Below, piece by piece: positions 19,531 through 27,796 of a stretch of 64,000 bases of DNA. The notes under the pieces were generated by a model. That model was not told where the DNA came from and ran no database searches. It saw nothing but the letters and a program-made list of their open reading frames with translations. The stretch is from Scandinavium sp036409475. GTDB lineage: Bacteria; Pseudomonadota; Gammaproteobacteria; Enterobacterales; Enterobacteriaceae. Each line of letters begins with the position of its first letter. The stretch's first letter is position 1. The translations under genes and the position numbers were made by a program. The stretch covers positions 124,001-188,000 of the forward strand of contig NZ_JAYRCK010000002.1 in the NCBI RefSeq assembly GCF_036409475.1, read 5' to 3'.

Positions 19531-20549
19531 TGACCTCTGTTCCTCCAGCATCGCTTAACGCAAGCCTTAAGGCGTGGTGTCAGGAAGATGCCCCCTGGGA
19601 AAGCAGTTTTTTTTCCCTGATGCGCACGCTTTCGGCTCGCACGCAGGCATTGCCCGTTCCCGGCACGGCGCAAAGGCCCTCTCAGGAACGGCACCGTATT
19701 GGGCAAAGCGCGCAAATGCTTTTCTCGCCTCGCGAGATAGCAAGCCTTGATCTCGATGAATCGCAGCTGAAGGTGCAGCTGTTCGGTTTGGGCATCTGGG
19801 GGGCGCAAGGGGCGATGCCATTGCATTTGTCAGAACTGGCCTGGTCTCGCTCGGAACAACAGGACCATACCCTTGGGGATTTTGTCGATATTTTCCATCA
19901 TCGCGCACTCTCTTTGATGTGGCGCGCCTGGTTTGTTTCTCAGGATACCGCTTCGCTGGACAGACCCGATGACGAAACTTTTTCGTTCTATATCGCCAGC
20001 CTGATCGGCATGGATCCCGCAGAACTCAGGCAAGGGCGGCTACCTGTTCACGCTCGTTTAGCCTCTTCCGCACATCTTATTCGTGAAGCCCGAAACCCGG
20101 ACGGGCTGGTCAGCGCGTTGCAGTACTACTTTGATATTCCGGTTTCGCTGGAGGAATTTTCAACGCACTGGATCCGTTTTCCTCCCGAAGAAACCACGCA
20201 GTTGGGGAAGGGCGGCGATACGCTGATGCTGGGCGAAGGGGCCGTGCTGGGAGAGTCCCTGCAGGATCGACAGCATAAATTTCAGCTGACGCTCGGCCCG
20301 CTGACGCTGGCGCAGTATCAGCGATTCAGCCCCTGGGGCGAAGACCTGCCGGTATTGTGCGAATGGGTCCGAAATTTCACCGGCTACGAATATGCCTGGG
20401 ATGTGCAGCTGATCCTGAAAGCCGAAGAGGTGCCGCAGGCCGCACTGAATGGTGGTCATCAGTTGGGATATACCAGCTGGCTACCGCGCAGCAGCGCAGC
20501 GGATGCGGTTTCAGGAATGAGCTTTGAGCCTGAACATTATCTGTTTTAA
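19530..20549 (+). CDS. tssG: T6SS baseplate protein TssG
   Basis: TssG is the smaller baseplate wedge component that partners TssF. I start it at the ATG overlapping the tssF stop (TAATG), giving 339 residues beginning MTSVPPASLNAS; the frame is open a further 12 codons inside tssF. Family blocks include RIGQSAQMLFSPREIA, VQLFGLGIWGAQGAMP and LTLGPLTLAQYQRF. It is complete. Confidence 0.94.
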   Translation: MTSVPPASLNASLKAWCQEDAPWESSFFSLMRTLSARTQALPVPGTAQRPSQERHRIGQSAQMLFSPREIASLDLDESQLKVQLFGLGIWGAQGAMPLHLSELAWSRSEQQDHTLGDFVDIFHHRALSLMWRAWFVSQDTASLDRPDDETFSFYIASLIGMDPAELRQGRLPVHARLASSAHLIREARNPDGLVSALQYYFDIPVSLEEFSTHWIRFPPEETTQLGKGGDTLMLGEGAVLGESLQDRQHKFQLTLGPLTLAQYQRFSPWGEDLPVLCEWVRNFTGYEYAWDVQLILKAEEVPQAALNGGHQLGYTSWLPRSSAADAVSGMSFEPEHYLF

Positions 20550-20603
20550 CCCCGAAATGACCTGAGTCTTGAGTCTGCTGTGTTATGGAGCATGAGAAGT
20601 CAT

Positions 20604-21629
20604 ATGGATTATTACCAGCATCTTTTACAGCCTGTTTCCGGTGGCGCGCCCTGTGGCGAAAACCTGGAATACGATCCTGCATTTTTGCTGTTGCAAGCCA
20701 AACTGCAGCCGCGACTTGGTGCTGAATATGGCGAGTTTGTTGAGGTGACCGATCCCGTCAACTGGGCGGAGGTTGAGCGGGATTGCCATGCATTGTTGGC
20801 GAAATCTCGTGACATTCGCCTGCTGGTGACGCTTATGCGTTGCCGGTTGCGGGTCGTTGGGCTGAGTGCCCTGGCGGAAGGGTTACAGGCGCTGCTGGCA
20901 TTGCTGCAACAGTGGCCAGACGATCTCTACCCCCAGCTTCTGGATGAAGGTGAATTTGAACCTCTGCTGCGAGCGAATGCGCTGAATGAGCTGGAGGACG
21001 CATATGGGCTGATCAACGACCTGCGTCAACATGCTTTGCCGCGTGCCGTTGGCATGCAATGCGCTATCCGGGATCTTGAAAAAGCTTTTGCCATTCCCCG
21101 TGATGAAAACGCGCTGCCGGAAGCTACCGTCAGGGCCATGCAGAATGAGTGGCGTGAAAAGGGCTATGCAGAAATGGTTGCCGTTGGGGTGGCGCAAAGC
21201 ACTCTGATCGCACTTTCTTCGACCCTGTGTCAGTCATTAGGGGATGCCGCGCCCGTCTTTAGCAAACTAAAACAGATCCTGGATTTGTTTACTGGTGCGG
21301 TACCGCCCTGTGTAGAAACGCCAGCCAGTGAATCAAAAGAGGACGCTTTGCCTCAGGCCGTGGCGGAAACGGCCACCGTTCAGGGGGTTCCCGAGACTGC
21401 GGTGCCTCAGGTTCAGGCTGTTGTCCACAACCCTGATATAGCCAGTCGCGCTCAGGCGCTGGCGTGGCTGAAAGAAGTTCAGGCCTGGTTTGTCGCGGCC
21501 GAGCCAGGAAGCCCCATTATTTTGCTACTGGAATTTGCCATTAAAACGTCAGGGAAGAGTTTTACCGAACTCATGCAGTTGCTCCCTGTAGAGATTGTTT
21601 CTCATTTGAACAATGCGGGGAAAGAATAA
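20604..21629 (+). CDS. tssA: T6SS cap/assembly protein TssA (ImpA N-terminal domain)
   Basis: TssA starts and guides co-polymerisation of tube and sheath. The 341-residue product has the ImpA N-terminal domain (PVSGGAPCGENLEYDPAF through DWAE-type positions), a middle helical part, a Pro/Ala/Val-rich linker around 235-280, and a short helical C-terminus. The ATG chosen has GAGAAG at proper distance; ATG at 20592 and GTG at 20580 are in frame but have poorly placed ribosome sites. The next gene, a fimbrial adhesin, starts directly after the stop with no gap. Confidence 0.92.
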   Translation: MDYYQHLLQPVSGGAPCGENLEYDPAFLLLQAKLQPRLGAEYGEFVEVTDPVNWAEVERDCHALLAKSRDIRLLVTLMRCRLRVVGLSALAEGLQALLALLQQWPDDLYPQLLDEGEFEPLLRANALNELEDAYGLINDLRQHALPRAVGMQCAIRDLEKAFAIPRDENALPEATVRAMQNEWREKGYAEMVAVGVAQSTLIALSSTLCQSLGDAAPVFSKLKQILDLFTGAVPPCVETPASESKEDALPQAVAETATVQGVPETAVPQVQAVVHNPDIASRAQALAWLKEVQAWFVAAEPGSPIILLLEFAIKTSGKSFTELMQLLPVEIVSHLNNAGKE

Positions 21630-22640
21630 ATGAAATTACATTCAGGTTTATTGCTGCTGGGGAGCTGTGCTGCATGGAATGCACATGCCATCTGTACGGC
21701 AGATACCTCATCCGTGATGGTTCCTCACACTTTTACAATACCGGACATGACGATTGAAATTGATGCGGATGCCCCGGCTGATACGACTAAATCGGTGGCC
21801 TTCAAAGACACCGCTCCTCAGGGTTATAGCGTCCGTTTCGATCAGTGCCGCAATGGTGATGCTTACGGAAAAAGTTCGATGAATCTGAGCAATCAGGGGG
21901 CGTCCTTTATCTATCCCAGCAACATTCCAGGTATTGGCGTAAAGATCCTCTGGAATAACGGCACGGCGTTTAGTAATGGGCAATTTCCAACGCAGGGAAC
22001 CATGGATTTCGGCGAGGGTGGCCTGGGAACGTGGGTCTACCCTGCTAGCTCCTATTATCGGATTGAAGTTTATAAAACCTCTGAAACGCTGAACCTGAAT
22101 CCGCTGGGGCAAAATATTATCCTTACGCCCAACAACTATGCCTACAACTGGGTGACCAGCAACGCCATTGCCAATGCCGGGCAGATTTTGTCTATCAACA
22201 CGATGACGTTGCATAGCACGCCATCCTGCAGCTTTGAAAATAGCAAAATCATTGATTTTGGTACCGTGACCGGAGACATGCTCAATGCCGGATCTCAGGT
22301 TGAAAAGGCCCTGGATTTTTCGATCACCTGCCGTACCGATTACGGCACTTATTCCACGACGGCTTCTCTCTCAAGTGAGGCCGCCTCTGCGGATGCCAGT
22401 TATATCAATGTGACGGATTCCAGTGGTGCTAAAGATACACTGGTTATCAAAGTGGAAGACAGCACGGGGAAATGGCTGAAGCTTGATGGTAGCAACAGTG
22501 AAACACTCAGCAATATCGGCAGCAACGTTCCAACAGCGTTCCACTGGAAGGCGACGCTGCTTTCCCCGCCGGGCGTACAAAAGCATCCGGCGGAGGGGCG
22601 TTTTACCGCGCATGCGGAAATTCTGCTGCAGGTGAAATAA
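21630..22640 (+). CDS. Fimbrial tip-adhesin-like protein
   Basis: The 336-residue product has a signal peptide (residues 1-20, ending AHA), an N-terminal domain of about 180 residues rich in Asn, Tyr and Gly with CTAD/DQCRNG cysteines, and a C-terminal pilin-like domain beginning CSFENSKIIDFGTV with its partner in SITCRTD, ending ILLQVK. This two-domain plan is that of FimH-type tip adhesins: a receptor-binding domain plus a pilin joint. Its start follows the tssA stop without a gap, so it is made from the T6SS right operon, while its likely chaperone, usher and pilins are in the left operon. The ligand cannot be told from the sequence. Confidence 0.85.
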   Translation: MKLHSGLLLLGSCAAWNAHAICTADTSSVMVPHTFTIPDMTIEIDADAPADTTKSVAFKDTAPQGYSVRFDQCRNGDAYGKSSMNLSNQGASFIYPSNIPGIGVKILWNNGTAFSNGQFPTQGTMDFGEGGLGTWVYPASSYYRIEVYKTSETLNLNPLGQNIILTPNNYAYNWVTSNAIANAGQILSINTMTLHSTPSCSFENSKIIDFGTVTGDMLNAGSQVEKALDFSITCRTDYGTYSTTASLSSEAASADASYINVTDSSGAKDTLVIKVEDSTGKWLKLDGSNSETLSNIGSNVPTAFHWKATLLSPPGVQKHPAEGRFTAHAEILLQVK

Positions 22641-22645
22641 AGGTG

Positions 22646-24001
22646 ATGACGAAGATGACTGAGCGCCGGACCCTGTTTGTCAGCATTGCCAGCTATCGTG
22701 ACCCGGAGCTTATCCCGACGCTGCAGGACATGTTGACCATGGCTCACCATCCGCAGAATCTGCGGATCGCTATCTGCTGGCAGCATGATGACGAAACCTC
22801 TGAGCTGTTCACCGGGGCAGGAATGACGCTAATCGGACAGCTTCAGCATGAAACGGATGAGGTATGGCGTTTTCAGTGGCAGCAAGCGCAGTTGACGGTC
22901 ATTGCTGTCGATTACCGCCATAGTCAAGGGGCCTGCTGGGCGCGGCATAAGGCGGAAACGTGGTTTGCGAATGAGGATTTTTCGCTGCAAATCGACTCGC
23001 ATTGCCGCTTTGTCCAGCACTGGGATAGCGAAATGATTGCTATGCTGGATGGCCTGCGCGCCACAAGCGCCAGGCCCGTATTGTCGACCTATCCGCCAGC
23101 CTACGAGCCGCAGCACGATCCCGCAAAGCGTGCGCAGTTCGTCAGCCGCCTCATTTTTCGCGGATTTTCGCAAGAAGGGTTGCCGATGCTTTCTTCGATG
23201 CCGCTGACAAGCAAGCAGCCGGTGCGCGGAAGCTACATTGCGGGAGGGTTTATTTTCGCGGATGGCTGTTTTGTGCGTGAGGTGGGCAACGATCCACACA
23301 TTTTCTTTGCGGGTGAAGAAATTGCCATGGCAGCCCGCGCCTGGACGAACGGCTATGATGTCTATACCCCGCATAAAATCCTGCTTTGGCATTATTACGG
23401 GCGCAAGCAGGCGAGCAAAATCTGGGGCGATCATACCCGGGAAGCCAAAGAAGCTGGGGATGTCGCTCTGGGGTGGTGGGAGCGCGATGCGATTTCCAAA
23501 AAAAGGATTCGTAGCCTGTTTGATCTTGAAATCGTGCCGGTCGATCCTGGCTTGTATGGATTAGGGACGGTGCGCAGCCTCGCGGATTTTGAGCGGTTCA
23601 TCGGTGTTGATTTTAAAAAGCGAGCAGTCCTGCCTGATGTGATTGGCGAGAGTAAAACCAGCGTTTTTCCTCGGGAGTCCTGGCTGGATGATGAGCAATG
23701 GGCGCAGCAGCTTCTGGCTCCCTTCGAAAAGAGTATCAGCCTTAAGAAAGAGAGCGTGTCGCCGCGAATGGGTGAAGCCGACTGGTGGTATCTTGGCGTT
23801 TACAGCGCCTCTAATCGTCTGATGAGCGAGAAAAAATACACCCGTGAAGCGTTAATGAAATTGATCTCCGACTCTGAAAACGATGAGTTCAAACTGAAGA
23901 TTGATTTCAGTACCAAACCGCAGTTTGACCCTTCGGTGATCCGTTTGTGCCCCTTTAGTGAGGCCAGCGGTTGGGGGGCGGTGGTGGAGAAACCATGGTG
24001 A
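22646..24001 (+). CDS. GlcNAc-transferase-family glycosyltransferase (GT60-like)
   Basis: The 451-residue product starts with the family signature LFVSIASYRDPEL (residues 10-22), continues with SQGACWARHKAE, and has QIDSHCRF with the DSH motif in the position of the metal-binding DxD, near residue 115. These are hallmarks of the GlcNAc-transferase family (PF11397; Skp1 hydroxyproline GlcNAc-transferase type). No signal peptide or membrane segment is visible, so it acts in the cytoplasm. It overlaps the following gene by seven bases and follows the adhesin by five. Its sugar donor and target are unknown; a protein encoded in this cluster is a reasonable guess. GTG 22643 and ATG 22655 are alternative starts. 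Confidence 0.85.
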   Translation: MTKMTERRTLFVSIASYRDPELIPTLQDMLTMAHHPQNLRIAICWQHDDETSELFTGAGMTLIGQLQHETDEVWRFQWQQAQLTVIAVDYRHSQGACWARHKAETWFANEDFSLQIDSHCRFVQHWDSEMIAMLDGLRATSARPVLSTYPPAYEPQHDPAKRAQFVSRLIFRGFSQEGLPMLSSMPLTSKQPVRGSYIAGGFIFADGCFVREVGNDPHIFFAGEEIAMAARAWTNGYDVYTPHKILLWHYYGRKQASKIWGDHTREAKEAGDVALGWWERDAISKKRIRSLFDLEIVPVDPGLYGLGTVRSLADFERFIGVDFKKRAVLPDVIGESKTSVFPRESWLDDEQWAQQLLAPFEKSISLKKESVSPRMGEADWWYLGVYSASNRLMSEKKYTREALMKLISDSENDEFKLKIDFSTKPQFDPSVIRLCPFSEASGWGAVVEKPW

Positions 24002-24558
24002 ACGCTGAATCCCTTCTTCGCCAGATTGCCTGGGTCGATGCGGCGCTGGCGATGGGCGGAATTATTCCTTCAATGTCAATGTGCCATGACCGGTTGGGGC
24101 GCCTGATTGTGGCGCTGGAAACGGCTTTGAACGAGAAATCCTCATCGCCTGACCAGGCGAAGCGTTTCTGTTTATGCGTTTGCCATCTCATTGACTGGCG
24201 AATCCACGACACCATGGCGAGAAATCATCAACACCGGACTTGTCTGACGCTGGCAGAAGATCTGTATGGCTTAAGTGAGTCAGATGAGCAGCCAGACGAG
24301 ATGCTGGGCGAGCTGCTGGAAATATCTACTGGCGAAATTCAGACCCTGAGCAAAGTGCTGCTTGCGCTATTGTCTGGCAACGCGCAAAGGCAGGAATCCG
24401 CTGCTTTGCTGATTGCCCGGTGGAGTGAACAACCAGGCCAGCAGCTCCCGCAGCAGCCCGCTTCTCCGTCTCCACGCAAAAAAGGAATCATGCCACTCGT
24501 CAATGGCTGTTTGCTGGTTACGCTGGTGTTGTTCTGGTTTTATCTGAAAGCTTATTAA
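23995..24558 (+). CDS. Small DotU-like protein with one C-terminal membrane segment
   Basis: This 187-residue protein is not one I can name with certainty. Its middle part (RFCLCVCHLIDW at 57-68) resembles the RYCLCTALDE stretch of the TssL in this window, both embedded in helical sequence. Like TssL it has a cytoplasmic domain followed by a Pro/Ser-rich linker and a single membrane helix (about 166-184), but it ends there with no periplasmic domain. The ATG has GGAG five bases upstream and overlaps the glycosyltransferase stop. It is followed two bases later by a TssM-like/OmpA gene, mirroring the tssL-tssM order. DotU kinship is my inference. Confidence 0.6.
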   Translation: MVNAESLLRQIAWVDAALAMGGIIPSMSMCHDRLGRLIVALETALNEKSSSPDQAKRFCLCVCHLIDWRIHDTMARNHQHRTCLTLAEDLYGLSESDEQPDEMLGELLEISTGEIQTLSKVLLALLSGNAQRQESAALLIARWSEQPGQQLPQQPASPSPRKKGIMPLVNGCLLVTLVLFWFYLKAY

Positions 24559-24560
24559 CT

Positions 24561-26168
24561 ATGTATAAACGTTACCTGTTTCCTTTTCTGAGCACGCTGT
24601 GGGTTATCACGCTGCTTCTGGCCTGCGGGATTTACGCTGATCGTGGATGGAACCTTTTGTTCCTGAACGCGGCCGCGCGGCTGGGGATTGTGCTTCTGGC
24701 GCTCCATTTCTTCAGAAAAAAAATACCCTTACCGGATGCGCTGATGCAGAAGGCGGATCCGGAAGAGGTGTATCTGGTGATAGGCCCTTACGTGGCAAGC
24801 TGGTTTACCACTCACAATGATGAAAGCCTGCTGCGCTATGAGCGTCAACGAAGATGGCTGGCCGCCAGAGATGCCACTGAACTGGTTAAACACCTGAACC
24901 GATTTCATGATCAGGGGGAAAATGTCCGGATTACGCTTTTTTTCCCCTTTCTTCCGGATGGGCATGATACGTCGACACTGGCCATCAACTCATTAATGTC
25001 CTGGACCAAAGACTTACAGTTGATTGCGCTGCCGGAGCCTTTGCCCTGCGTATTTGCGCTGTATGCCTGCTGTAGTCAGCAGCGCTATGCCTGGGATCCC
25101 GACCATGTTATCTGGTCGGATGGTATCGCATCAGGTTCTTCAGAAAGCACTCTGGATGAAAGGATTGGCGAATTGATTGCCCGGTTGGCGCAGCAAAATG
25201 TGATGCACGACAGACACCTTGCCCAGAGGCAGTCGACGCTTTGCGTACTCCGAAAATGGTTGACGGAAACTCACCTGCTGGTGGCGCTGAACGGGATGCT
25301 GAATAATTCCAGCGTTACGTTGACTCAGTTTCTTCTGGCCGACTACGGCAGTGGATTTATCCGCCATGGTGCCTGGTCCCGCTGGCTGGATGAAAAATAC
25401 GCGGTGCTGCCTGCGTTGGCAAAATCCCGCATTTCCCTGGCGTTACCTGAGCGTTCTGTCGCCATGAATTCACCCGCGTTGATGCGACCGTCAGCGTCGT
25501 CGCCTGCATGGGGGCTGGTAACGTTGCTGGCGGTCATCGTCATCGGTGGTTCGATGTTTGCCGCCAGTTGGTACGAAAAACACCGAGCCACCGTAGTTGA
25601 GGCGCTGATCGCTCAATTTGATGCGGTGCCGGATGAAGAGATAAGCCGGAAGTATGCGGTGCTCGATAGCCTGAATGCGTATCAGCAATCCCTTAGCCAC
25701 TGTGATGACAGCTACAGTTTCCAGAACTGGGGATTCGCTAACTGTGACAAACTCTTGTCAAAAATAAAACCCTTATTGAGTAAATATACACCGTGGGTGG
25801 TTTACTCATCGGCCAGTACCCAATCGCTATTTGCTTCCGGAGATTTTTCCATTCTGCCGGGACAAGAGGAACGCCTGCGGCCTTTACTTGCGCATATACA
25901 GAACAACCCAGGCATTACTTTTCTGATCGTGGGGCATTCTGATAACAGCGGTGATGAGCGGTACAATCTTTTTCTGTCTGAGAAACGAGCGCGTGAGGTT
26001 CGCGACTGGATTATCGGACAAATTCATACTGATGCCGGGCGTTTTATGCTCAAAGGCGTTGGTGACAGTTTTCCGTTGAGAAATAACAGTACGCCGGAAG
26101 GGCGAGAGATAAACCGTCGTGTTGAGGTTATTCCCCTTCGTCCTATCTCTTTTAATAAAAATGAGTAG
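24561..26168 (+). CDS. TssM-like membrane protein with C-terminal OmpA domain and degenerate P-loop
   Basis: The 535-residue product has two membrane segments near the N-terminus (about 8-23 and 32-50), a cytoplasmic part of about 260 residues, a third membrane segment (about 315-336) and a periplasmic OmpA-like domain from about 425 (GHSDNSGD, LSEKRAREV, GREINRRVEV). This layout is that of a shortened TssM/IcmF fused to a peptidoglycan-binding domain. YLVIGPYVASWFTT (71-84) falls where TssM has YVLLGDEGAGKTALITT, so the P-loop has lost its GxGK(T) residues. The OmpA domain is certain; the IcmF relation is inferred from topology and that short match. Confidence 0.7.
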   Translation: MYKRYLFPFLSTLWVITLLLACGIYADRGWNLLFLNAAARLGIVLLALHFFRKKIPLPDALMQKADPEEVYLVIGPYVASWFTTHNDESLLRYERQRRWLAARDATELVKHLNRFHDQGENVRITLFFPFLPDGHDTSTLAINSLMSWTKDLQLIALPEPLPCVFALYACCSQQRYAWDPDHVIWSDGIASGSSESTLDERIGELIARLAQQNVMHDRHLAQRQSTLCVLRKWLTETHLLVALNGMLNNSSVTLTQFLLADYGSGFIRHGAWSRWLDEKYAVLPALAKSRISLALPERSVAMNSPALMRPSASSPAWGLVTLLAVIVIGGSMFAASWYEKHRATVVEALIAQFDAVPDEEISRKYAVLDSLNAYQQSLSHCDDSYSFQNWGFANCDKLLSKIKPLLSKYTPWVVYSSASTQSLFASGDFSILPGQEERLRPLLAHIQNNPGITFLIVGHSDNSGDERYNLFLSEKRAREVRDWIIGQIHTDAGRFMLKGVGDSFPLRNNSTPEGREINRRVEVIPLRPISFNKNE

Positions 26169-26676
26169 AACACTAAATATGAATGCAATGTCTTATAATT
26201 TAAATGCACTATCTTACAATTTAACTGAAGGTTGTTTTCTGAGCCCGCTACCAGTGATTGATCGGACGGTTAATATTCTGATGTTCCGGGATCCTGATGA
26301 CATTGAATATAACATTGTGATCAACCGAGCCACGCTGGACGAGGCTCAGAATATTGATGCATTTTGTGAGCTGCAAATAGAACAGCTGAGAAATAAGCTG
26401 CCAGGCTTTCAGATGGATGGCAAACTGCTGAAGAGTGAAATCGGTCCGGCAAAATTGTCGGTCGTGCAGATCTCTAATCAATATCTTCAGGATGGAAAAA
26501 CGGTTCGTCAGGTCCAGTCAGTCATTAAACTGCCATGGCATGCCGGGATGAATCACAACGAACGAGAAGTGATTATTTTTACCCTTCATACGGTGGGAGA
26601 GTTTAGCGAGCATCAGCGTAAACATTATGTGCAGATTATTAATACATTCCAGCCGCACATGACGCAGGTTGCTTGA
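26161..26676 (+). CDS. DcrB/DUF1795 protein, Eag-type T6SS effector chaperone candidate
   Basis: The 171-residue protein has the DcrB-like pattern: a FRDPDDIEYNIVINR strand region, IEQLRNKLPGFQ and the closing EHQRKHYVQIINTF. Members of this family in T6SS clusters (EagR/EagT6) are cytoplasmic chaperones that shield the N-terminal membrane segments of PAAR/Rhs effectors before loading on VgrG. No signal peptide is present, which fits the chaperone role rather than the DcrB lipoprotein. The start ATG overlaps the previous stop; ATGs at 26179 and 26188 are alternatives. No PAAR or Rhs gene is next to it in this window. Confidence 0.75.
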   Translation: MSRTLNMNAMSYNLNALSYNLTEGCFLSPLPVIDRTVNILMFRDPDDIEYNIVINRATLDEAQNIDAFCELQIEQLRNKLPGFQMDGKLLKSEIGPAKLSVVQISNQYLQDGKTVRQVQSVIKLPWHAGMNHNEREVIIFTLHTVGEFSEHQRKHYVQIINTFQPHMTQVA

Positions 26677-26718
26677 GTGGGCTCCGATGCCCAAATCCCG
26701 GGCATCGGAGTGCAGGTG

Positions 26719-27327
26719 TTACAGGCAAAGTGTGATTCTGTCTCTGCCGGTATGCTGGGCTACCCAGGCTGCGTAGTGATAAAGTTCTGATTTCTTGGTG
26801 GTACCCATTTTTCTCATGGCATTACGGCAGTGGGTACTGACGGTTTTATCGGCACAGCCGAGGATCGATGCAATACTCTGCGGGCTATAACATTTTCCAA
26901 CATAGTACAAAACCTGATTTTCCATCGATGAGAGCTGGAGATAGCGTTTAGCGCCGATGTTCTGATAAAAGCCCTTTTTTCTGTCTTCTGGTAGTTTGAT
27001 GCGGGAAAGTGAGATGATTTTTTCAAGTTTCGCCTGAATTTCATTAATGCTAAGAGAGTCACAAAAAAAAGGTATATCGATAGAGAACATATCCGAAGAT
27101 TGGGAAGGTACTGAGCCTGACGGTGGAATAGTATAATTGATACTGACGACGACTTTCCTGAAGATAATATTAGCAGGGGAAGATATCCGGCTCACTGTTT
27201 TCACCTGCCCTGGTGTATTATTCAAAAATGATATCATTTCCCATAAACCAAATTTATAGAAGTAATTATCATTTAGAATGGTTATGTTCTTTGATAATGC
27301 TGTAACATTGTGTGTCATGTTATTCAT
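26719..27327 (-). CDS. LuxR-type transcriptional regulator
   Basis: The 202-residue product has a C-terminal LuxR/FixJ helix-turn-helix (about 135-190: SSMENQVLYYVGKCYSPQSIASILGCADKTVSTHCRNAMRKMG in outline, with the KTVSTH recognition helix) after an N-terminal part that is neither a receiver nor an autoinducer domain that I can recognise. It resembles the regulators found beside fimbrial operons (MatA/EcpR, BglJ kind). It is convergent with the T6SS right operon and is the last gene before the core genome, so it is a good candidate for local control of the fimbrial/T6SS cluster. Its codon usage is AT-rich. Confidence 0.8.
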   Translation of the reverse strand: MNNMTHNVTALSKNITILNDNYFYKFGLWEMISFLNNTPGQVKTVSRISSPANIIFRKVVVSINYTIPPSGSVPSQSSDMFSIDIPFFCDSLSINEIQAKLEKIISLSRIKLPEDRKKGFYQNIGAKRYLQLSSMENQVLYYVGKCYSPQSIASILGCADKTVSTHCRNAMRKMGTTKKSELYHYAAWVAQHTGRDRITLCL

Positions 27328-27753
27328 GTTGCGAGAAGCATCCCTGTTAAATCCATTCTTACAAGATTAAGTAATAATAAACCGTGTCAGACATTGTTTG
27401 CTTTATCACCTGGTGATGATCCGTGCCTTACATAACAGAGGCAAAAATTCCATATGAAGAATAACGATGTTGGACAGAGAAGTTACACGCTAAACCAGAG
27501 TGACAGAGAAATCCGCATAACTAGTATTATTGCCATTACCACCTGTATTTAACATTAAGCAGGTGTTACGTAGAAATATTTTTTCGTTTTTTTATGATAA
27601 TAAGAAAAAAGACTGAGGCGTTTTCTGATATTTCTTAGGTGGCATTTTTTGCGGTGAAACAGGCAAGGGGATGTGATCCCTGCACATCTCGTTTCTGCGC
27701 GTCAGCTTAATGGGCAATAGATGAAAGTTGTTCCGGGGGAAGTTTGAGGGGAC
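27328..27753. other. Intergenic region between the cluster regulator and ettA
   Basis: This stretch contains the upstream region of the LuxR-type gene and the junction of the T6SS cluster with core genome. I see an exact 13-base palindrome ATCACCTGGTGAT at 27405-27417, which could be an operator, but no tRNA, no integrase and no obvious attachment repeat. No coding sequence is supported. Confidence 0.5.
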
Positions 27754-27785
27754 GCCAGAACAACCGGAAGCCCGGTTGTTCTGGC
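27754..27785. terminator. 14-base-pair stem-loop downstream of ettA
   Basis: A perfect 14-base inverted repeat (gccagaacaaccgg and its complement) with a four-base loop lies 11 bases beyond the ettA stop. There is no T-run on either strand, so it is a stable 3' hairpin and possible mRNA-end stabiliser rather than a textbook intrinsic terminator. Confidence 0.6.
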
Positions 27786-27796
27786 AAGAAACGGAA

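Noticed and set aside
27328..27753. tRNA or attachment site marking insertion of the T6SS cluster
   Set aside because: I could find no tRNA-like cloverleaf, integrase gene or direct repeat at this border, so no site is claimed.
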